From positions 1 through 64,000 of the forward strand of contig NZ_SSBJ01000025.1 in the NCBI RefSeq assembly GCF_004795055.1: a stretch of DNA of 64,000 nucleotides. The letters are read 5' to 3'. Numbering within the stretch: position 1 is the first letter of the stretch; each line of letters opens with the position of its first letter. This DNA is from Streptomyces sp. A1136. GTDB taxonomy: Bacteria > Actinomycetota > Actinomycetes > Streptomycetales > Streptomycetaceae. The notes under the pieces are model-generated. The model was not told where the DNA came from, did not search any database, and saw only the letters and a program-made list of their open reading frames with translations. Made by a program: the position numbers and the translations under genes. Below are positions 48,798 to 58,041 of the stretch, in pieces.

Positions 48798-49816
48798 CAC
48801 ACCTCTCCCTGCTTGCGCAGCGAGCGCCGGTAGACCAGCGCGAAGATCATGAGCAGGGCGAGGATCAGCACGCCCCAGGTGGCGGAGCCGGCGAAGTCGC
48901 GCGGGCTGGCCACGAAGGCCTCGCGGAAGGCCTGGGTCACGAGGATCTCGGTGGAGTCGCCGGGGCCGCCCCGCGTCAGCAGGAAGATCACCGGGAACAT
49001 GTTGAAGGTCCAGATGGTGGAGAGCAGGATCACCGTCATGCTCACCGCGCGCAGTCCGGGCAGCGTGATGTGCCGGAACCGCTGCCAGGGGCCGGCCCCG
49101 TCCATCTCGGCGGCCTCGTACAGCTCGCCCGGGATGGACTGCAGCCCGCCGAGGAGGGCGACCATCATGAAGGGGACGCCGAGCCAGACGTTGACGGCGA
49201 TGACGGAGACCTTGGCCCAGGTCGGGTCGTCGAGCCACGGGATCGCGGAGATCCCGCCGCCTTCGAGGAGCTTGTTGAGGATGCCGCTGTCGCGGTTGAA
49301 GAGGAACCGCCAGGCGAAGACGGACACGAAGCCCGGGACGGCCCAGGGCAGGATGAGCGCCATCCGGTAGGCGGCGCGGCCGCGGAACTCGCGGTTGAGC
49401 ATGCCGGCGAGGGCCAGTCCGAGCGCGAAGGTGATCGACACGCACAGGACGGTCCAGGCGACGGTCCACACCAGCCGTTGCAGGAACACCGGGTCGGCGA
49501 GGACGTCCGCGTAGTTGTCGAGGCCGACGAACTTGTAGGTGGCCTCGATGTGGTTGGCGCCGATGGTGCGGCCGACGTTGCGTTCGTTGGCGTCGGTCAG
49601 CGAGAGGTAGACGCCCCGGACGAGCGGCCAGCCGATGATCACGCCGAGCACGAGCACCACCGGGGCGATCATGGCCCAGGCGTACCAGTGGGTGGCGAGG
49701 GCGCGCCTCGCTCCCCCGCGGTTGTCAGTCCTGCGGCTCCGGCCGCGGACGGCGAGGGCTTCGACGCCCTCGCCGTCCGCGGCCTTCGCCACCGACTGGC
49801 TGGTGTGAGCAGCCAT
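48794..49816 (-). CDS. malF: Maltose/maltodextrin ABC transporter permease MalF
   Basis: Inner-membrane permease of 340 residues. After a charged cytoplasmic tail come six to seven helices (first at about 43-66: WYAWAMIAPVVLVLGVIIGW), and an EAA loop YEAAEMDGAGPWQRFRHITL contacts the ATPase. It begins 8 bases after malE ends and overlaps malG by 4 bases, so the three genes are one transcript. Confidence 0.95.
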   Translation of the reverse strand: MAAHTSQSVAKAADGEGVEALAVRGRSRRTDNRGGARRALATHWYAWAMIAPVVLVLGVIIGWPLVRGVYLSLTDANERNVGRTIGANHIEATYKFVGLDNYADVLADPVFLQRLVWTVAWTVLCVSITFALGLALAGMLNREFRGRAAYRMALILPWAVPGFVSVFAWRFLFNRDSGILNKLLEGGGISAIPWLDDPTWAKVSVIAVNVWLGVPFMMVALLGGLQSIPGELYEAAEMDGAGPWQRFRHITLPGLRAVSMTVILLSTIWTFNMFPVIFLLTRGGPGDSTEILVTQAFREAFVASPRDFAGSATWGVLILALLMIFALVYRRSLRKQGEVW

Positions 49817-49824
49817 CTTCTTCT

Positions 49825-51099
49825 CTACTTCCAGCCCTTGAGGATCTTGCGGAACTCGACTCCGGCCGCCTTGGCCGCGTCCTCGGGGGTCGCCGCGCCG
49901 GTGATGGCCTTGGTGTACTCGACCTTGAGCGGCTCGAAGAGGGAGCCGTTCTCCGGGATCCAGGCACGCTCGACGGCCTTGTCCACGGCCGGCTTGAAGA
50001 ACTGGACCATCTCGCTGGACTTGACGTCCGGCTGCTCGTAGGCGGCCGTACGGGTCGGCAGCAGGCTCAGCTCCTTCGCGGACTGGACCTGCACCTCCTG
50101 CGAGGTCATGTACTCCACGAAGGCGTGCGAGGCGGCGCGGTTCTTGGAACCGGCGTAGACGGCGAGGTCGTGACCGCCCTGCGGGGAACCGGCCTTGACG
50201 GAGCCGGCCGGGACGGGCGCGACGCCGAGGTTGGTCTTGTCCTTGAACTGGTCGCCCGCGTAGGTGTCGGCCACGGCCCAGGGACCGTTGATCATCATGG
50301 CGGCCTCGCCGGACTTGAAGGCGGTCTGCATGTTGGTCCAGCCGTCCGTGGCGTTGGTGATCGCCGCGCCGGAGGTGACCAGGTCACGGGCCGTCTTGAA
50401 GGCCTTGACGCCCGCCGGGTTGTCGACGGTGACCGTCTTGTTCTTCGCGTCGACGAGGTCGCCGCCCTCGCCGTAGATCAACGGCAGGAACCAGTAGGAG
50501 TCGTCGCCGCGCAGGTACAGGCCGGCCTTGCCGGTCTTCGCCTTGATGGCGGCGGCGGCGGTCTTGACCTCCTCCAGCGTCTTGGGGGGCTCGACGCCGG
50601 CGTCGGCGAGCATCTTCTTGTTGTAGAAGAGGCCGAGGGTGTCGATGACCTGGGGGACGGCGTAGGTCTTGCCCTCGTACTTGCCGCTGGCCGCGGCCTG
50701 GGGCAGGAACTCGGCGTCGACCTTCTTCACCGTGTCGGCCGGGACCTCGTCGAGGTAGCCGAGCGAGGCGAAGTCGGCGACCCAGCCGACGTCGGCGCGG
50801 ATCACGTCAGGGGCCTCGGAACCGCTGCTGAACGCGTTCTTGACCTTGTTCTGGGCGTCGCCGTAGGGCACGTTGACGTACTTGACGGTGACCTTCGGGT
50901 GCTTCGCGGTGAACGCCTCGGCGATCTTCTGGAAGCTGGCCTTCTCCGCGTCGTTGGAGGTGTCCCACCACGTCACGGTCCCGGAGAGCTCCCCGCCGGA
51001 CCGGGTGTCGCCGCCGTCGTCCTTGGTACCACCGCCGCAAGCCGTCGCCGCGAGTGCCAGGGTCGCGACCAGCGCGGTGGCCGCTATGCCACGCCGCAT
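49825..51099 (-). CDS. malE: Maltose/maltodextrin-binding lipoprotein MalE
   Basis: Extracellular solute-binding protein of 424 residues, anchored as a lipoprotein: signal peptide with LAATAC and Cys21. The mature part is a family 1 sugar-binding protein (GTVTWWDTSNDAEKASFQKI, VPYGDAQNKVKNAFSSGSEA, FKSGEAAMMINGPWAVADTY). It delivers maltodextrins to MalFG. AAGGAG lies 6 bases before ATG 51099. The promoter at 51152-51180 with an adjoining TTGCGGCAA element mirrors that of the secreted alpha-amylase. Confidence 0.96.
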   Translation of the reverse strand: MRRGIAATALVATLALAATACGGGTKDDGGDTRSGGELSGTVTWWDTSNDAEKASFQKIAEAFTAKHPKVTVKYVNVPYGDAQNKVKNAFSSGSEAPDVIRADVGWVADFASLGYLDEVPADTVKKVDAEFLPQAAASGKYEGKTYAVPQVIDTLGLFYNKKMLADAGVEPPKTLEEVKTAAAAIKAKTGKAGLYLRGDDSYWFLPLIYGEGGDLVDAKNKTVTVDNPAGVKAFKTARDLVTSGAAITNATDGWTNMQTAFKSGEAAMMINGPWAVADTYAGDQFKDKTNLGVAPVPAGSVKAGSPQGGHDLAVYAGSKNRAASHAFVEYMTSQEVQVQSAKELSLLPTRTAAYEQPDVKSSEMVQFFKPAVDKAVERAWIPENGSLFEPLKVEYTKAITGAATPEDAAKAAGVEFRKILKGWK

Positions 51100-51151
51100 A
51101 TGAACTCCTTCGATGATCCCGGCCGCGCCCTCGCGGTCCCGAGTTGCCAGG

Positions 51152-51193
51152 AACGTAACAAGACTGAAAGCCGACCGAAAGACCTTGCGGCAA
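51152..51193 (-). promoter_or_regulatory. malE promoter and operator
   Basis: Minus strand: TTGCCGCAA (51193-51185) is followed by GGTC, a weak -35 TTTCGG (51180-51175), 17 bp, and -10 TACGTT (51157-51152). The segment GCAAGGTC directly before the -35 and the 17-bp spacing are the same as in the alpha-amylase promoter. Confidence 0.65.
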
Positions 51194-51198
51194 TTTTC

Positions 51199-51208
51199 TG
51201 CAAGCGCT
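51199..51208. promoter_or_regulatory. TGCAAGCGCT half-operator, copy 1
   Basis: TGCAAGCGCT recurs at 51351-51360. It lies in the malE-aglA2 divergent region next to the malE operator. LacI-family sites are CG-centred and this one is half conserved. Confidence 0.35.
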
Positions 51209-51321
51209 GGTGATCGTTACATCCGTGTGTCCGTACGGTTGCCGCGCCTTGCTGTTGGTTCGACCCACCTTCGAGTCGTCAGGCCCGCAACCAGGGGCCG
51301 TGTGCTCGCGTTGACCCCGAT

Positions 51322-52929
51322 ATGACCCATGAGCTGACCGCGTCCCGCCTTGCAAGCGCTTCCAGCGACGGGACCGCGAACGGCGGCTGGTGGCGCGATG
51401 CCGTCATCTATCAGGTGTACGTCCGGTCCTTCGCCGACAGCGACGGCGACGGCGTGGGCGACCTCCGCGGCGTGCGCGAACGGCTGCCGCACCTGGCCCG
51501 GCTCGGGGTCGACGCCCTCTGGCTGACCCCCTTCTACGTCTCCCCGCAGGCGGACGGCGGCTACGACGTCGCCGACTACCGCGCCGTCGACCCCCTGTTC
51601 GGTGACCTCTCCGACGCCGACGACCTCGTCCGGGCCGCGCACGAGCTGGGGTTGCGGGTCATCGTGGACGTGGTGCCGAACCACACCTCGGACCGGCACC
51701 CCTGGTTCCGCGAGGCCCTCGTCGACCCCGCGGCGCGCGCCCGCTACCACTTCCGGCCGGGGCGCGGGGCGGACGGCTCGCTGCCGCCCAACGACTGGGA
51801 GTCCGTCTTCGGCGGCCCCGCGTGGACGCGGGTCGCGGACGGACAGTGGTACCTGCACCTGTTCGCGCCCGAGCAACCGGACCTCGACTGGGACCACCCC
51901 GAGGTGGCCGAGGAGTTCGCCTCGGTCCTGCGGTTCTGGCTGGACCTCGGCGTGGACGGGTTCCGGGTCGACGTGGCGCACGGGATGGTCAAGGCCCCCG
52001 GCCTGCCCGACATCGGGCACGGCGCGCAGGCGACGCTGATCGGCACCCAGCCCCTGCCGTTCTTCGACCAGGACGGCGTGCACGCGATCCACCGCTCGTG
52101 GCGACGGCTGCTCGACTCCTACGGGGGCGCGCGGATCGGGGTCGCGGAGGCGTGGGCGCCGACCTCCGAGCGGCTCGCCCTGTACGTCCGGCCCGACGAG
52201 CTGCACCAGGCCTTCAACTTCCGCTTCCTGAACTGCCCGTGGGACGCGGCGGCGATGCGGACCGTGATCGACGAGTCCCTGGCGGCCACCGCCTCGGTGG
52301 GGGCGCCGACGACCTGGGTGTTGTCCAACCACGACGTCGTACGGCACCGCACCCGGTACGGGAGCCTGGCCCGGGCGCGGGCCGCCGCGCTGCTGATGCT
52401 CGCGCTGCCCGGCTCCGCGTACGTGTACCAGGGCGAGGAGCTCGGCCTGCCGGAGGTGGTGGACCTGCCGGACGCCGTACGACAGGACCCGGCGTTCCAC
52501 CGCTCGGCCGGGCAGGAGGGACTGCGCGACGGCTGCCGCATCCCGTTGCCCTGGTCCGGCCAGGAGCCCCCGTACGGCTTCGGACCCGGCGGTACGTGGC
52601 TGCCGCAGCCGGCGGACTGGGCGGGGCTCAGCGTCGCCGCCCAGACCGGTGACCCGCATTCGACGCTGGAGCTGTACCGGGCCGCCCTGGAGCTGCGCCG
52701 CGCGCTGCCGGGGCTGGGTGCGCCGGAGGCCGGTGCCCTGACCTGGCTGCCGGCCCCCGAAGGGGTGCTCCTGTTCACCCGGCCCGGCTTCGCCTGCACC
52801 CTCAACAGCCGGCCGACGCCGCTCGAACTGCCCTCGCCCGGGCGGCCCGTGCTGTCGAGCGCGCCGGTGGAGACGGACGGGCGCACGGTGCTGTTGCCGG
52901 CGGAGTCGTGCACGTGGTGGGCATTGTGA
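51322..52929 (+). CDS. GH13 alpha-glucosidase (intracellular), copy 2
   Basis: A 535-residue paralogue of copy 1: WWRDAVIYQVYVRSFADSDG, VVPNHTSDRHPWF, GFRVDVAHGMVKAPGLPDIG (nucleophile), VAEAWAPTS (acid Glu) and LSNHDVVRHRTRYG. No signal peptide. It is divergent from malE and followed 25 bases later by malR. No ribosome binding site is visible before ATG 51322, and codons 10-15 contain a LacI-type operator sequence. It probably arose by duplication of the glucosidase gene on the other side of malEFG. Confidence 0.92.
   Translation: MTHELTASRLASASSDGTANGGWWRDAVIYQVYVRSFADSDGDGVGDLRGVRERLPHLARLGVDALWLTPFYVSPQADGGYDVADYRAVDPLFGDLSDADDLVRAAHELGLRVIVDVVPNHTSDRHPWFREALVDPAARARYHFRPGRGADGSLPPNDWESVFGGPAWTRVADGQWYLHLFAPEQPDLDWDHPEVAEEFASVLRFWLDLGVDGFRVDVAHGMVKAPGLPDIGHGAQATLIGTQPLPFFDQDGVHAIHRSWRRLLDSYGGARIGVAEAWAPTSERLALYVRPDELHQAFNFRFLNCPWDAAAMRTVIDESLAATASVGAPTTWVLSNHDVVRHRTRYGSLARARAAALLMLALPGSAYVYQGEELGLPEVVDLPDAVRQDPAFHRSAGQEGLRDGCRIPLPWSGQEPPYGFGPGGTWLPQPADWAGLSVAAQTGDPHSTLELYRAALELRRALPGLGAPEAGALTWLPAPEGVLLFTRPGFACTLNSRPTPLELPSPGRPVLSSAPVETDGRTVLLPAESCTWWAL
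51350..51365. promoter_or_regulatory. LacI-family operator inside the aglA copy 2 coding region
   Basis: TTGCAAGCGCTTCCAG matches the LacI-family consensus TTGnAAnCGnTTnCA. It is centred on the CG at 51357/51358, 36 bases into the gene. Confidence 0.55.
52295..52478 (+). repeat. Inverted repeat tract, copy 2 (partner 46716-46899)
   Basis: 184 bases with a single mismatch (at 52338) to the minus strand of 46716-46899. Confidence 0.93.
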
Positions 52930-52940
52930 CGCGCGACCGG

Positions 52941-52946
52941 TACAGT
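52941..52946 (+). promoter_or_regulatory. -10 box TACAGT upstream of malR
   Basis: TACAGT 8 bases before GTG 52955, with no ribosome binding site: malR likely has its own near-leaderless message besides readthrough from the glucosidase gene. Confidence 0.45.
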
Positions 52947-52954
52947 CCAATGCC

Positions 52955-53986
52955 GTGACCGCACGGCTAGCCGACATCGCAGCCCAGGCGGGGGTCAGCG
53001 AAGCCACAGTCAGCCGCGTGCTCAACGGCAAGCCCGGTGTGGCCGCGGGCACCCGCGAGTCCGTGCTGGCCGCGCTCGACGTGCTCGGCTACGAGCGGCC
53101 CGTACGGCTGCGCCAGCGCAGCGCCGGCCTGGTCGGACTGATAACCCCCGAGCTGGACAACCCCATCTTCCCGGCGCTCGCCCAGGTGATCGGTCAGGCG
53201 CTGACCCGGCAGGGGTACACGCCGGTGCTGGCGACGCAGACGCCCGGTGGGTCCACCGAGGACGAGCTGACGGAGATGCTGGTCGACCGCGGGGTCTCCG
53301 GGATCATCTTCGTCTCGGGGTTGCACGCGGACACCACCGCCGACATGGGTCGCTACGACCAACTGCGCGGCCAAGGCGTCCCCTTCGTACTCATCAACGG
53401 TTTCTCCGACAAGGTGCGGGCCCCGTTCGTCTCCCCCGACGACCGGGCCGCGATGCAGCTCGCCGTGACGCACCTGAGCGCCCTCGGGCACACCCGGATC
53501 GGCTTGGCGGTCGGTCCGAAGCGGTTCGTGCCCGTGCTGCGCAAGATCGAGGGGTTCCGCCTCGGCATGCGCGAGCGGCTCGGTCTGGGCGAGGCCGAGA
53601 CGGAGGAGCTGGTCCAGCACTCCTTGTACTCGTTGGAGGGCGGTCAGGCCGCGGCGGCCGCGTTGATCTCGCGCGGCTGCACGGCGATCGTCTGCGCGAG
53701 CGACATGATGGCGCTCGGCGCGATCCGGGCGGCGCGGCAGCAGGGGCTGCGGGTGCCGCAGGACGTGTCGGTGGTCGGCTTCGACGACTCCCCTCTCATA
53801 GCGTTCACCGATCCGCCGCTGACCACCATCCGGCAGCCGGTGCAGGCCATGGGGCAGGCGGCGGTCCGCACGCTGCTGGAGGAGATCGGCGGTACTCCGG
53901 CGCCGCACAGCGAGTTCGTGTTCCTGCCGGAGCTGGTGGTACGCGGATCGACCGCCTCGGGGCCGGGTCAGCGGCGGGCCACGTAA
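52955..53986 (+). CDS. malR: Maltose operon repressor MalR (LacI family)
   Basis: A 343-residue LacI-type repressor, very close to the S. coelicolor MalR as I remember it: helix-turn-helix TARLADIAAQAGVSEATVSR with hinge VLNGKPGVAAGTRESVLAAL, then LVGLITPELDNPIFPALAQV and GPKRFVPVLRKIEGF, ending ELVVRGSTASGPG. It represses the mal operon and amylase genes until maltose or maltodextrin binds. Start GTG 52955. The paralogue at 45273 shares about the same length and much sequence. Confidence 0.93.
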   Translation: MTARLADIAAQAGVSEATVSRVLNGKPGVAAGTRESVLAALDVLGYERPVRLRQRSAGLVGLITPELDNPIFPALAQVIGQALTRQGYTPVLATQTPGGSTEDELTEMLVDRGVSGIIFVSGLHADTTADMGRYDQLRGQGVPFVLINGFSDKVRAPFVSPDDRAAMQLAVTHLSALGHTRIGLAVGPKRFVPVLRKIEGFRLGMRERLGLGEAETEELVQHSLYSLEGGQAAAAALISRGCTAIVCASDMMALGAIRAARQQGLRVPQDVSVVGFDDSPLIAFTDPPLTTIRQPVQAMGQAAVRTLLEEIGGTPAPHSEFVFLPELVVRGSTASGPGQRRAT

Positions 53987-54080
53987 GGGTGCGGGGTACT
54001 CCCCAGGGCTGAGCGGCTGCGCCCAAGACCGTCCCGAGGGATGATCGTGGGCAGGAAGCCATCTGGCAGACTCTTTCCCC

Positions 54081-54968
54081 ATGGGTGAAGCGAGCGTGAA
54101 GACACTGGAAACCCGGACGGACGTCTCGTCACCCCCCGTGACCGAGCAGGAGACCCGCCCGGGGCCGCAGGGCTCTCTCCTCGCCCGTCTGCGGTCGCCG
54201 CGTCGCCCGAGGATCTGGTTCGAGGTCCTGCTCATCGCGATCAGTTACTGGACCTACTCGCTGGTCCGCAACGCGGTACCGGAGCAGAAGGCGGCGGCGC
54301 TGGCGAACGCCGACTGGATCTGGAGGGCCGAGCACACGCTCGGCATCGCCGTGGAGCACAGCGTCAACCACGCCGTCAACTCGGTGACGTGGCTGATCGT
54401 GGGCATGAACTACTACTACGCCACGCTCCACTTCGTCGTGACGATCGGCGTACTGGTCTGGATCTACCGTTTCCACCCGGGTCGTTACGCGGCCACCCGT
54501 TTCGTCCTGTTCGCGACCACGGGCGTGGCGCTGCTCGGCTACTACTTCTACCCGCTGGCGCCGCCCCGGCTGATGAACGGGCAGCACTTCGTCGACACGG
54601 TGCTGGTCCACCACACCTGGGGTTCGATGGCCTCGGGGAACCTCAAGCACATGTCGAACCAGTACGCGGCGATGCCGTCCATGCACATAGGGTGGTCGCT
54701 CTGGTGCGGGCTGACGATCTTCGCGGTCGCGTCCGCCCCGTGGGCCCGCGTGCTCGGCCTGCTGTACCCGGCGGCGACCTTGGTGGTCATCGTGTCCACC
54801 GCGAACCACTTCTGGTTGGACGCCGCGGGCGGCATGCTCTGCCTGGCGTTCGGGTACACGGCCTCGGGCCTCTGGTACCGCTCCCTCCCCCACCGGCTGC
54901 CCCGCCACCCCCGTGCCACGGACCCGCACCCGGTGACGGCCGCGCTGGTGCACCGCTTCCGGCGCTAG
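54081..54968 (+). CDS. PAP2-family membrane phosphatase (AUR1-like)
   Basis: A 295-residue integral membrane enzyme with six helices. The PAP2_3 catalytic residues appear as AAMPSMHIGWSLW (about residue 206) and NHFWLDAAGGMLC (about 243), both His plus the Asp; the upstream YYFYPLAPPRL belongs to the same family. Relatives hydrolyse or transfer phosphate groups of lipids or inositol phosphoceramide. Substrate unknown. It is convergent with glnE, 85 bases away. Confidence 0.88.
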   Translation: MGEASVKTLETRTDVSSPPVTEQETRPGPQGSLLARLRSPRRPRIWFEVLLIAISYWTYSLVRNAVPEQKAAALANADWIWRAEHTLGIAVEHSVNHAVNSVTWLIVGMNYYYATLHFVVTIGVLVWIYRFHPGRYAATRFVLFATTGVALLGYYFYPLAPPRLMNGQHFVDTVLVHHTWGSMASGNLKHMSNQYAAMPSMHIGWSLWCGLTIFAVASAPWARVLGLLYPAATLVVIVSTANHFWLDAAGGMLCLAFGYTASGLWYRSLPHRLPRHPRATDPHPVTAALVHRFRR

Positions 54969-55053
54969 GTCCTGCCGCCCTCTCCCGATCTCTCCCGGCT
55001 GGGCGCGCGGGGCGGACCTGCGCCGGCGCGCGTGCCGGGTCCGGGGGCGCGTG

Positions 55054-58041
55054 CTAGCCGCCGTAGAACAGCTCGTCCACCACCGCTCGTGCCCGGCGGG
55101 TGATGCGGCGGTAGTCGTCGAGCATGTCGCCGACCGTGCCCTCCGCGTAGCCGAGGTAGCGACCCACCGCGGCCAGTTCGCGCGCCTCGGAGGGGAAGGT
55201 GTCCCCCGCCCGGCCGCGGACCAGCATGACGGCGTTGCGGACGCGGGTGGCCAGCACCCAGGCCTCGTCCAGGATCTGCGCCTCCTCGGCCGGGATGAGA
55301 CCCGCCGCGTGCGCCGCGGCCAGGGCCTCACGGGTCCGGGTCGTGCGCAGACCCGGCTCGTGCCAGGCGTGGCGCATCTGCGTGAGCTGGACCGTCCACT
55401 CGACGTCGCTGAGCCCGCCGCGGCCGAGTTTGGTGTGGAGGGTGGGGTCGGCGCCGCGCGGCATCCGTTCCGTCTCCATGCGCGCCTTGAGCCGGCGGAT
55501 CTCGCGGACCGCGTTCTCGCCCAGGCCGTCCGTCGGGTAGCGCAGCGGGTCGATCAACTCGATGAACCTTGCCCCGAGTTCGGGGTCGCCGGCGACCGGT
55601 TCGGCGCGCAGCAGGGCCTGGCTCTCCCAGGTCAGCGACCAGCGGCGGTAGTACGCGGCGTAGGAGGCCAGGGTGCGCACCAGCGGGCCAGAGCGCCCCT
55701 CGGGCCTCAGGTCGGCGTCGATGAGCAGCGGCGGGTCGGCGGTGGGCAGCTGGAGCAGCCTGCGCATCTCGGCGATCACCGCTTGGGCGGCCTTCGCGGC
55801 CTCCTGCTCGTCGACGCCCTCGCGGGGCTCGTGGACGAACAGGACGTCGGCGTCGGAGCCGTAGCCGAGCTCGTGTCCGCCGAAGCGGCCGACGCCGATG
55901 ACCGCGAAGCGGGTGGGCAGGGTTTCGCCCCAGTGGGACCGTACGGCGGCGCGCAGGGCTCCGCCGACGGTGGCCGCGGTGAGGTCGGAGACAGCCCGGC
56001 CGATCCGGTCGACGAGGGCGCCGTGGTCCGTTTCGGCGGGGCTGTCCTCCGTACCGTAGGAGGCGATGATGTCGGCGGCGGCGGTACGGAACAGCTCCCG
56101 GCGGCGGACCCCGCGGGCCGCGGCGACGGCGGTCTCCGGGTCCTCGGCCCGCCCGACGGCCGCCAGGACCTCCTGTTCGAGCGCCTCGTGCGTACGGGGC
56201 CGGAGGCCTTCGGGGTCCCCGAGCAGCGCGACCGCCTCCGGCGCGCGCATCAGCAGGTCGGGGGCCAGGCGCCCGGCGGACAGCACTCGGGCGAGGTTCT
56301 CGGCGGCCGCGCCCTCGTCGCGCAGGAGCCGCAGGTACCAGGGGGTGCGGCCGAGGGCGTCGGAGACCTTGCGGAAGTTGAGGAGTCCTGCGTCGGGGTC
56401 GGCGGAGTCGGCGAACCAGCCGAGCATCACGGGCAGCAGGGTGCGCTGGATCGCGGCCTTGCGGCTGACGCCGGAGGCGAGGGCTTCGAGGTGGCGCAGG
56501 GCGGCGGCGGGGTCGGCGTAGCCGAGGGCTTCCAGGCGCTGGCCGGCGGCGCGCGGGGAGAGCCGGGTCTCGCCGGGGGCGAGCTGGGCGACGGCGTCGA
56601 GCAGCGGCCGGTAGAAGAGCTTCTCGTGCAGGCGCCGGACCACGGAGGCGTGCCGGCGCCAGGCCTTGTTGAGTTCGGCGACCGGTTCGGTGCGCAGGCC
56701 CATGGACCGGCCCAGGCGCCGCAGGTCGTTCTCGTCCTCGGGGACGAGGTGGGTGCGGCGCAGCCGGTAGAGCTGGATGCGGTGTTCCATGGCGCGCAGG
56801 AAGCGGTACGCGTCGTGCAGCTGGGCGGCGTCGGCGCGACCGACGTAGCCGCCGGCGGCGAGGGCGTGCAGGGCGTCGAGGGTGGTGCCGGAGTGGAGGG
56901 TGGCGTCGCTGCGGCCGTGCACGAGCTGGAGCAGTTGGACGGCGAACTCGACGTCGCGCAGGCCGCCGGGGCCGAGTTTGAGCTCGCGGTCGACCTGGGC
57001 GGCGGGGATGTTGTCGACGACGCGGCGGCGCATCTTCTGGACGTCGGCCACGAAGTTCTCGCGTTCGGCGGCCTGCCACACGAGCGGAGTTATGGCCTCG
57101 ATGTACTGGGCGCCCAGTTCGGGGTCGCCGGCGACCGCGCGCGCCTTGAGCAGGGCCTGGAACTCCCAGGTCTTCGCCCAGCGCTGGTAGTAGGCGAGGT
57201 GGGAGGCGAGGGTGCGCACCAGCGGGCCGTTGCGGCCCTCGGGGCGCAGGTTGGCGTCGACGGGCCAGATGGTTCCCTCGACGGTGGTCTCGGAGCAGAT
57301 CCGCATGAGGTGGGAGGCGAGGCGGGTGGCGGCCTGGACGGCCTCGCCCTCGTCGGTTGCCTTCGTCGCGTCGCCGACGAAGATGACGTCCACGTCGGAG
57401 ACGTAGTTGAGTTCGTTGCCGCCGCACTTGCCCATGGCGATGACCGCCAGGCGGCACCGGGCAGCGTCCTCGGGGGCGGCGGCGCTCGCGATGCGCAGGG
57501 CCGCGCGGAGGGTCGCGGTGGCGAGGTCGGCGAGTTCGGCGGCGGTCTCGGCGAGGTCGATGGTGCCGCAGACGTCGCGGGCGGCGATGGAGAGCAGGCA
57601 GCGGCGGTAGGCGATGCGCAGGGTGACCGGGTCGTGGGCGCCGGCGAGGCCGCGTTCGAAGTCGGCGAGGCCGGGGTGGAGGTCGACGGCTTCGTAGGTG
57701 ACGAGGGCCTGCCAGTCGCGGGGGTGGCGGGCGAGGTGGTCGGCGAGGGCCTCCGAGGCGCCGAGTACGCCGAGCAGCCGGTCGCGCAGCGGTTTCGCGC
57801 TGAGCAGGGTGTCGAGGAGCACGGGCAGTTCGTCGGGCTGCTGCGCCTCGGCGAGCCGGACGAGCCCGAGGAGGGCGAGGTCGGGGTCCGCGGTGGCCCC
57901 GAGCGCGTCGAGGAGCACGGGGTCGGTCCGTACGGAGGCCAGCACCGCGCTCTCCAGCAGCCGGGCGGCGGCGGAGGGGTCGGTGAACCCGCTCCGCAGC
58001 AGCCGGATGAAGGTGCTGCTCCTGCGTCCCGGGACTGTCAT
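55054..58041 (-). CDS. glnE: Glutamine synthetase adenylyltransferase/adenylyl-removing enzyme
   Basis: A 995-residue bifunctional enzyme that adds or removes AMP at Tyr397 of GlnA. Two nucleotidyltransferase modules: the N-terminal adenylyl-removing centre has GKCGGNELNYVSDVDVIFV (about residue 203) and the C-terminal adenylyl-transferring centre has GVGRFGGHELGYGSDADVLF (about residue 718), each with a linked helical GlnD-UR-like domain. Length is normal for actinobacteria. ATG 58041. Its substrate gene glnA is in the same window. Confidence 0.97.
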   Translation of the reverse strand: MTVPGRRSSTFIRLLRSGFTDPSAAARLLESAVLASVRTDPVLLDALGATADPDLALLGLVRLAEAQQPDELPVLLDTLLSAKPLRDRLLGVLGASEALADHLARHPRDWQALVTYEAVDLHPGLADFERGLAGAHDPVTLRIAYRRCLLSIAARDVCGTIDLAETAAELADLATATLRAALRIASAAAPEDAARCRLAVIAMGKCGGNELNYVSDVDVIFVGDATKATDEGEAVQAATRLASHLMRICSETTVEGTIWPVDANLRPEGRNGPLVRTLASHLAYYQRWAKTWEFQALLKARAVAGDPELGAQYIEAITPLVWQAAERENFVADVQKMRRRVVDNIPAAQVDRELKLGPGGLRDVEFAVQLLQLVHGRSDATLHSGTTLDALHALAAGGYVGRADAAQLHDAYRFLRAMEHRIQLYRLRRTHLVPEDENDLRRLGRSMGLRTEPVAELNKAWRRHASVVRRLHEKLFYRPLLDAVAQLAPGETRLSPRAAGQRLEALGYADPAAALRHLEALASGVSRKAAIQRTLLPVMLGWFADSADPDAGLLNFRKVSDALGRTPWYLRLLRDEGAAAENLARVLSAGRLAPDLLMRAPEAVALLGDPEGLRPRTHEALEQEVLAAVGRAEDPETAVAAARGVRRRELFRTAAADIIASYGTEDSPAETDHGALVDRIGRAVSDLTAATVGGALRAAVRSHWGETLPTRFAVIGVGRFGGHELGYGSDADVLFVHEPREGVDEQEAAKAAQAVIAEMRRLLQLPTADPPLLIDADLRPEGRSGPLVRTLASYAAYYRRWSLTWESQALLRAEPVAGDPELGARFIELIDPLRYPTDGLGENAVREIRRLKARMETERMPRGADPTLHTKLGRGGLSDVEWTVQLTQMRHAWHEPGLRTTRTREALAAAHAAGLIPAEEAQILDEAWVLATRVRNAVMLVRGRAGDTFPSEARELAAVGRYLGYAEGTVGDMLDDYRRITRRARAVVDELFYGG

